Of a DNA stretch of 10,818 nucleotides, positions 8,421 to 10,818 are shown one piece after another; within the stretch, counting starts at the first letter, position 1, and every line of letters begins with the position of its first letter. The stretch lies in NCBI GenBank assembly GCA_005883855.1, contig VBAU01000269.1, forward strand, positions 1 through 10,818. The letters are read 5' to 3'. The notes beneath the pieces were generated by a model. It was given only the letters and a program-made list of their open reading frames with translations, did not search any database and had not been told where the DNA came from. The position numbers and the translations under genes are program-made. Source of the stretch: Bacteroidota bacterium (GTDB taxonomy: Bacteria > Bacteroidota > Bacteroidia > Chitinophagales > Chitinophagaceae).

Positions 8421-8492
8421 GTCAACTCTTATTTGTCGTGAAAGGTGAAACGTGAAACACTTGTCACGTCTCACGTCTCACGTTTGACGTTT
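8421..8492 (-). repeat. Intergenic heptad-repeat array with long hairpin, spacer 4 (clearest copy)
   Basis: Eight consecutive 7-bp units lie in perfect phase at 8437-8492 on the plus strand. They are CGTGAAA, GGTGAAA and CGTGAAA; a central CACTTGT; then CACGTCT, CACGTCT, CACGTTT and GACGTTT. The last unit directly abuts the stop codon of the upstream gene (8493-8495). Positions 8437-8459 pair with 8467-8489 around a 7-base loop: 18 of 23 are Watson-Crick, three more are G-U in the sense RNA, and two are C-C mismatches. The stem starts four bases after the stop codon and ends 16 bases before the ATG at 8420. No U-run follows, so it is not a typical intrinsic terminator. Confidence 0.75.
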
Positions 8493-9962
8493 TCACTCCG
8501 TTCGTAAAGATTTCACCGGGTTCGCCACCGCCGCTTTGATTGACTGAAAACTTATTGTCAATAATGTTACAACAATCACCGTCGCACCGGCGATCAAAAA
8601 CACACCTGCATCTATCGTGATTCGGTATGCAAAACCTTGCAACCAGGTGGTCATCGCCCACCATGAAATAGGCACAGAAATGACAAATGCGATCGCAACC
8701 AATATCAAAAATTCTTTGGAGACGATCAGGAAGACCTGCCGAACAGATGCGCCTAATACTTTTCGAATGCCGATCTCTTTTGCACGTTGTCGTATAACAA
8801 ATGCTGAAAGTCCAAATAAGCCGAGACTGGCAATGATGATGGCGAGAATGGTGAACACTGAGAATATTTGCTGAGTCTTTTGTTCACTGGCATACAACGA
8901 GGCGAATGTTTGATCAAAGAACCTGAACTCCATCGGCCCCGGCGGATTGAATGCGGCCCATTTTCTTTGCAAATCGGCCAGGAAGCCTTTGACGTCGGAC
9001 GTTTTGGTTTTTATTATAAAACCGCCCCAATTATTTCCCAGCATCAGCATCATGGGAGCGACCTCCTGTTTCACCGAAGCGTAGTTGAAGTCTGCAACGA
9101 CTCCAATCACCGTTAATTGCTGTTGTCCCGAACGAATAATGGTTTTGCCAACGGCATTGTCCACGGTCCATCCCAGTTGTCGCACGGCGGCTTCGTTTAC
9201 GATTATCCCTGACGAAGAATCAGTCGCGAATTCTTTCGAGAAATTTCTGCCCCGCAATAATTTAATACCCAATGTGCGGAGATAATCATAGTCAACATGC
9301 GATATATTGGCATGAATCTCGGTACCGTTCGAGTTTTCGTTTCTGGGATAAACCTCCGTTCCATCCATGATGTCGCCGCCAGGAACTGACCGGGAAATGC
9401 TTGACAAAGCCACCCGACTGTCCTGCATTACCTGTTGCCTAAACGCTTCCTGGTTGTTGCCTAGTAACCGGGCATCAGGCAGAAATAAAAGCTCGTCTTT
9501 ATCATAGCCCAATTTCTTGTTTTGCATATAACTCAATTGCTGTGAGACAATGATGGTCGCGATGATCAACGCAATTGAAACAACAAACTGGAACACGATC
9601 AGGCTGCTGCGAAGCGGGCTTCTTTGCGAACGTTCGGTTAATGATGATCCTTTTAAAACCTTTATCGTATTAAAAGACGATAAAAAGAAAGCAGGATATA
9701 TCCCGGCCAATACTCCTGCGAGGAGACTTACACTAAATATGGTAAGTATTGTCTGGTATCGCAGAAAAAAATCAATCTCCAGGTTTTTGCCCGCTAGCCG
9801 ATTAAAATAAGGAAGCAACAGGAACACTAACATATATGCCATGATCAGTGCAAAAAAGGTAAACAACACCGATTCAGAAAGAAACTGCAGGACAAGTTGT
9901 TTTTTTATCGAGCCCAAAACCTTTCGAATACCTACTTCTCTCGAACGTTTAATGGAAGCGGC
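8493..9962 (-). pseudogene. Broken MacB/FtsX-type permease, C-terminal fragment
   Basis: Downstream part of the permease entering from the right edge, in a different frame from its N-terminal part. Family homology begins at about 9959 with AASIKRSREVGIRKVLGSIKKQ, the cytoplasmic coupling segment after helix 2. It continues through helices 3 to 5, a second periplasmic domain with VIGVVADFNYASV, the last three helices, KEIGIRKVLGAS and ANPVKSLRTE. A TTG at 9917 could serve as a start on paper, but it falls inside the coupling motif, so an independent gene is unlikely. Only the core of helix 2, expected to read like LLIACINFMNLSTARS, is missing. Apart from that gap the half is well preserved, so the lesion is recent or technical. 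Confidence 0.8.
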
Positions 9963-10818
9963 GCAGCTAGCACTGAGAAAATGTAAACATACTTTATGTC
10001 GCCGTTGGCCTCTAACTCATATTTAGTATTTGAATACAGATGTATTTTGGTAAGCGGCATCAACCAAAAGCGGAATGTATTTACTGATTTTTGAGCTTCA
10101 GCAAGGCTAACACCCATGTCGTGCTGAATTTCCGGCACCACATATTTGGCAACGAGTTCAGGGAGCCTGGCCTCCAGTTTTTTGGCGTCCGTGTTTTTAT
10201 TCAGCAAAAGGTAGGTATACCAACCCAGGTTACTCCACGTGAGGTTTGTGTACCTCCGCGTGGACATGCTGAGAAATGCGTCGTAATGGAAATGTGAATT
10301 CTCAGGAACCTGTTCGATGACGCCCGTGACCTTATATTGGGCCTGGCGTGGACCAATGATCAGGGACTTGCCAATGGGATCTTCACTTGCGAAATATTTT
10401 TTGGCGAGCTTTTTTGAGACCACAATACTGTTTGGTTGAACCAAAGCTGTTGCCGGATTACCGGCTATCAACGGAATAGAGAATAGCGCCAGAAAATTGG
10501 AGTCAGCGAAAGCAAGGTCCTCTTTGAATTGTGCATCTTTATATTTTACAAAGTCTGTCACATGGAAAAGCCGAGTGAAAGCCTTTACTTCAGGAAAGGC
10601 ATTCTTGATTCCCTCACCAACGGCGACGTCTACATCGGGGTAGACCGCAACATCACCATTCCCAACAACAGACAGATTTACCCGGTAAATGTTTTTTGTT
10701 TCAGTTGGGTAAGTGTCATAACTCAACTCATTATAAACGTATGCAGCAATAAATGTAAAGCACGTAAGTCCGATCGCAAATCCAAGAATATTTATAATCG
10801 AGAAAATTTTATTTTTCT
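9932..10818 (-). pseudogene. Broken MacB/FtsX-type permease, N-terminal fragment (runs off right edge)
   Basis: The frame is open from the window edge. The first visible residues are KNKIFSIINILGFAIGLT, so only about 15 residues including the ATG are missing, and the true start should lie roughly 45 bases beyond the window. Helix 1 ends in YNELSYD (an internal TTG at 10726 encodes the L and is not the start). The first periplasmic core domain follows and ends in LTKIHLYSNTKYELEANGDIKYVYIFSVLA, where helix 2 should begin. Family similarity stops there, at about 9965, and the frame runs into a stop at 9932 after PLPLNVREK. By alignment with the 8420 paralog, about 46 bases are missing at the junction, which changes frame. 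As drawn, the product would be a one-helix, truncated periplasmic domain. Confidence 0.8.

Noticed and set aside
8421..8474. An 18-residue N-terminal extension of the 6039-8420 permease starting at GTG 8474
   Set aside because: The extension is encoded entirely by the intergenic heptad array, and all paralogs start at the equivalent of the ATG at 8420.
8437..8492. CRISPR-like array
   Set aside because: The units are 7 bp, degenerate and contiguous, with no spacers and no cas genes.
1272..10297. Many plus-strand open frames of 60 to 116 codons
   Set aside because: All lie antisense to permease coding sequence. Their products are composition-biased and show no recognisable domain or plausible leader.

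Overview
The window looks like part of a Bacteroidota chromosome, most probably of the Chitinophagaceae or a related family. The basis is the protein family: roughly 790-residue permeases that begin MIK(N/S)YFKTAWR and end ANPVKSLR(T/I)E, which are typical of that phylum and often clustered there. Starts lack a Shine-Dalgarno sequence and have A-rich leaders, which also fits. Everything real lies on the minus strand, so transcription runs from high to low coordinates.

The window is a head-to-tail array of five paralogous MacB/FtsX-type ABC-transporter permeases. In transcription order: a copy cut by the right edge and broken inside (10818 to 8493); an intact copy (8420 to 6039); a broken copy (5973 to 3609); an intact copy (3487 to 1112); and a copy cut by the left edge (from 1046). 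Each full protein is a fused double unit: membrane helix, periplasmic core domain, three helices, then the same again, with a coupling-helix motif of the type (K/R)EVGIRKVLGA in each half. No ATPase with a Walker A motif is present, so any nucleotide-binding partner must be encoded elsewhere.

Two of the five copies have frame changes. At each one the two reading frames cannot be joined without losing about 10 to 15 family-conserved residues. These look like small out-of-frame deletions rather than single-base errors, although assembly collapse between paralogs is possible.

The most unusual structure is in the four short spacers (65, 72, 65 and 121 bp). Each is filled with degenerate 7-bp tandem repeats (GTGAAAC/GTGAGAC-like, or GTGAATG-like in the longest), arranged as two opposing arms. 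The repeats begin at the stop codon of the upstream gene and end 17 to 45 bases before the next ATG. The arms can fold into a hairpin. In my hand alignments, every transition-type mismatch is a G-U pair in the permease-sense RNA, which suggests the structure works as RNA. The 121-bp spacer also carries a perfect 18-bp palindrome. No stretch over 300 bases lacks a gene.
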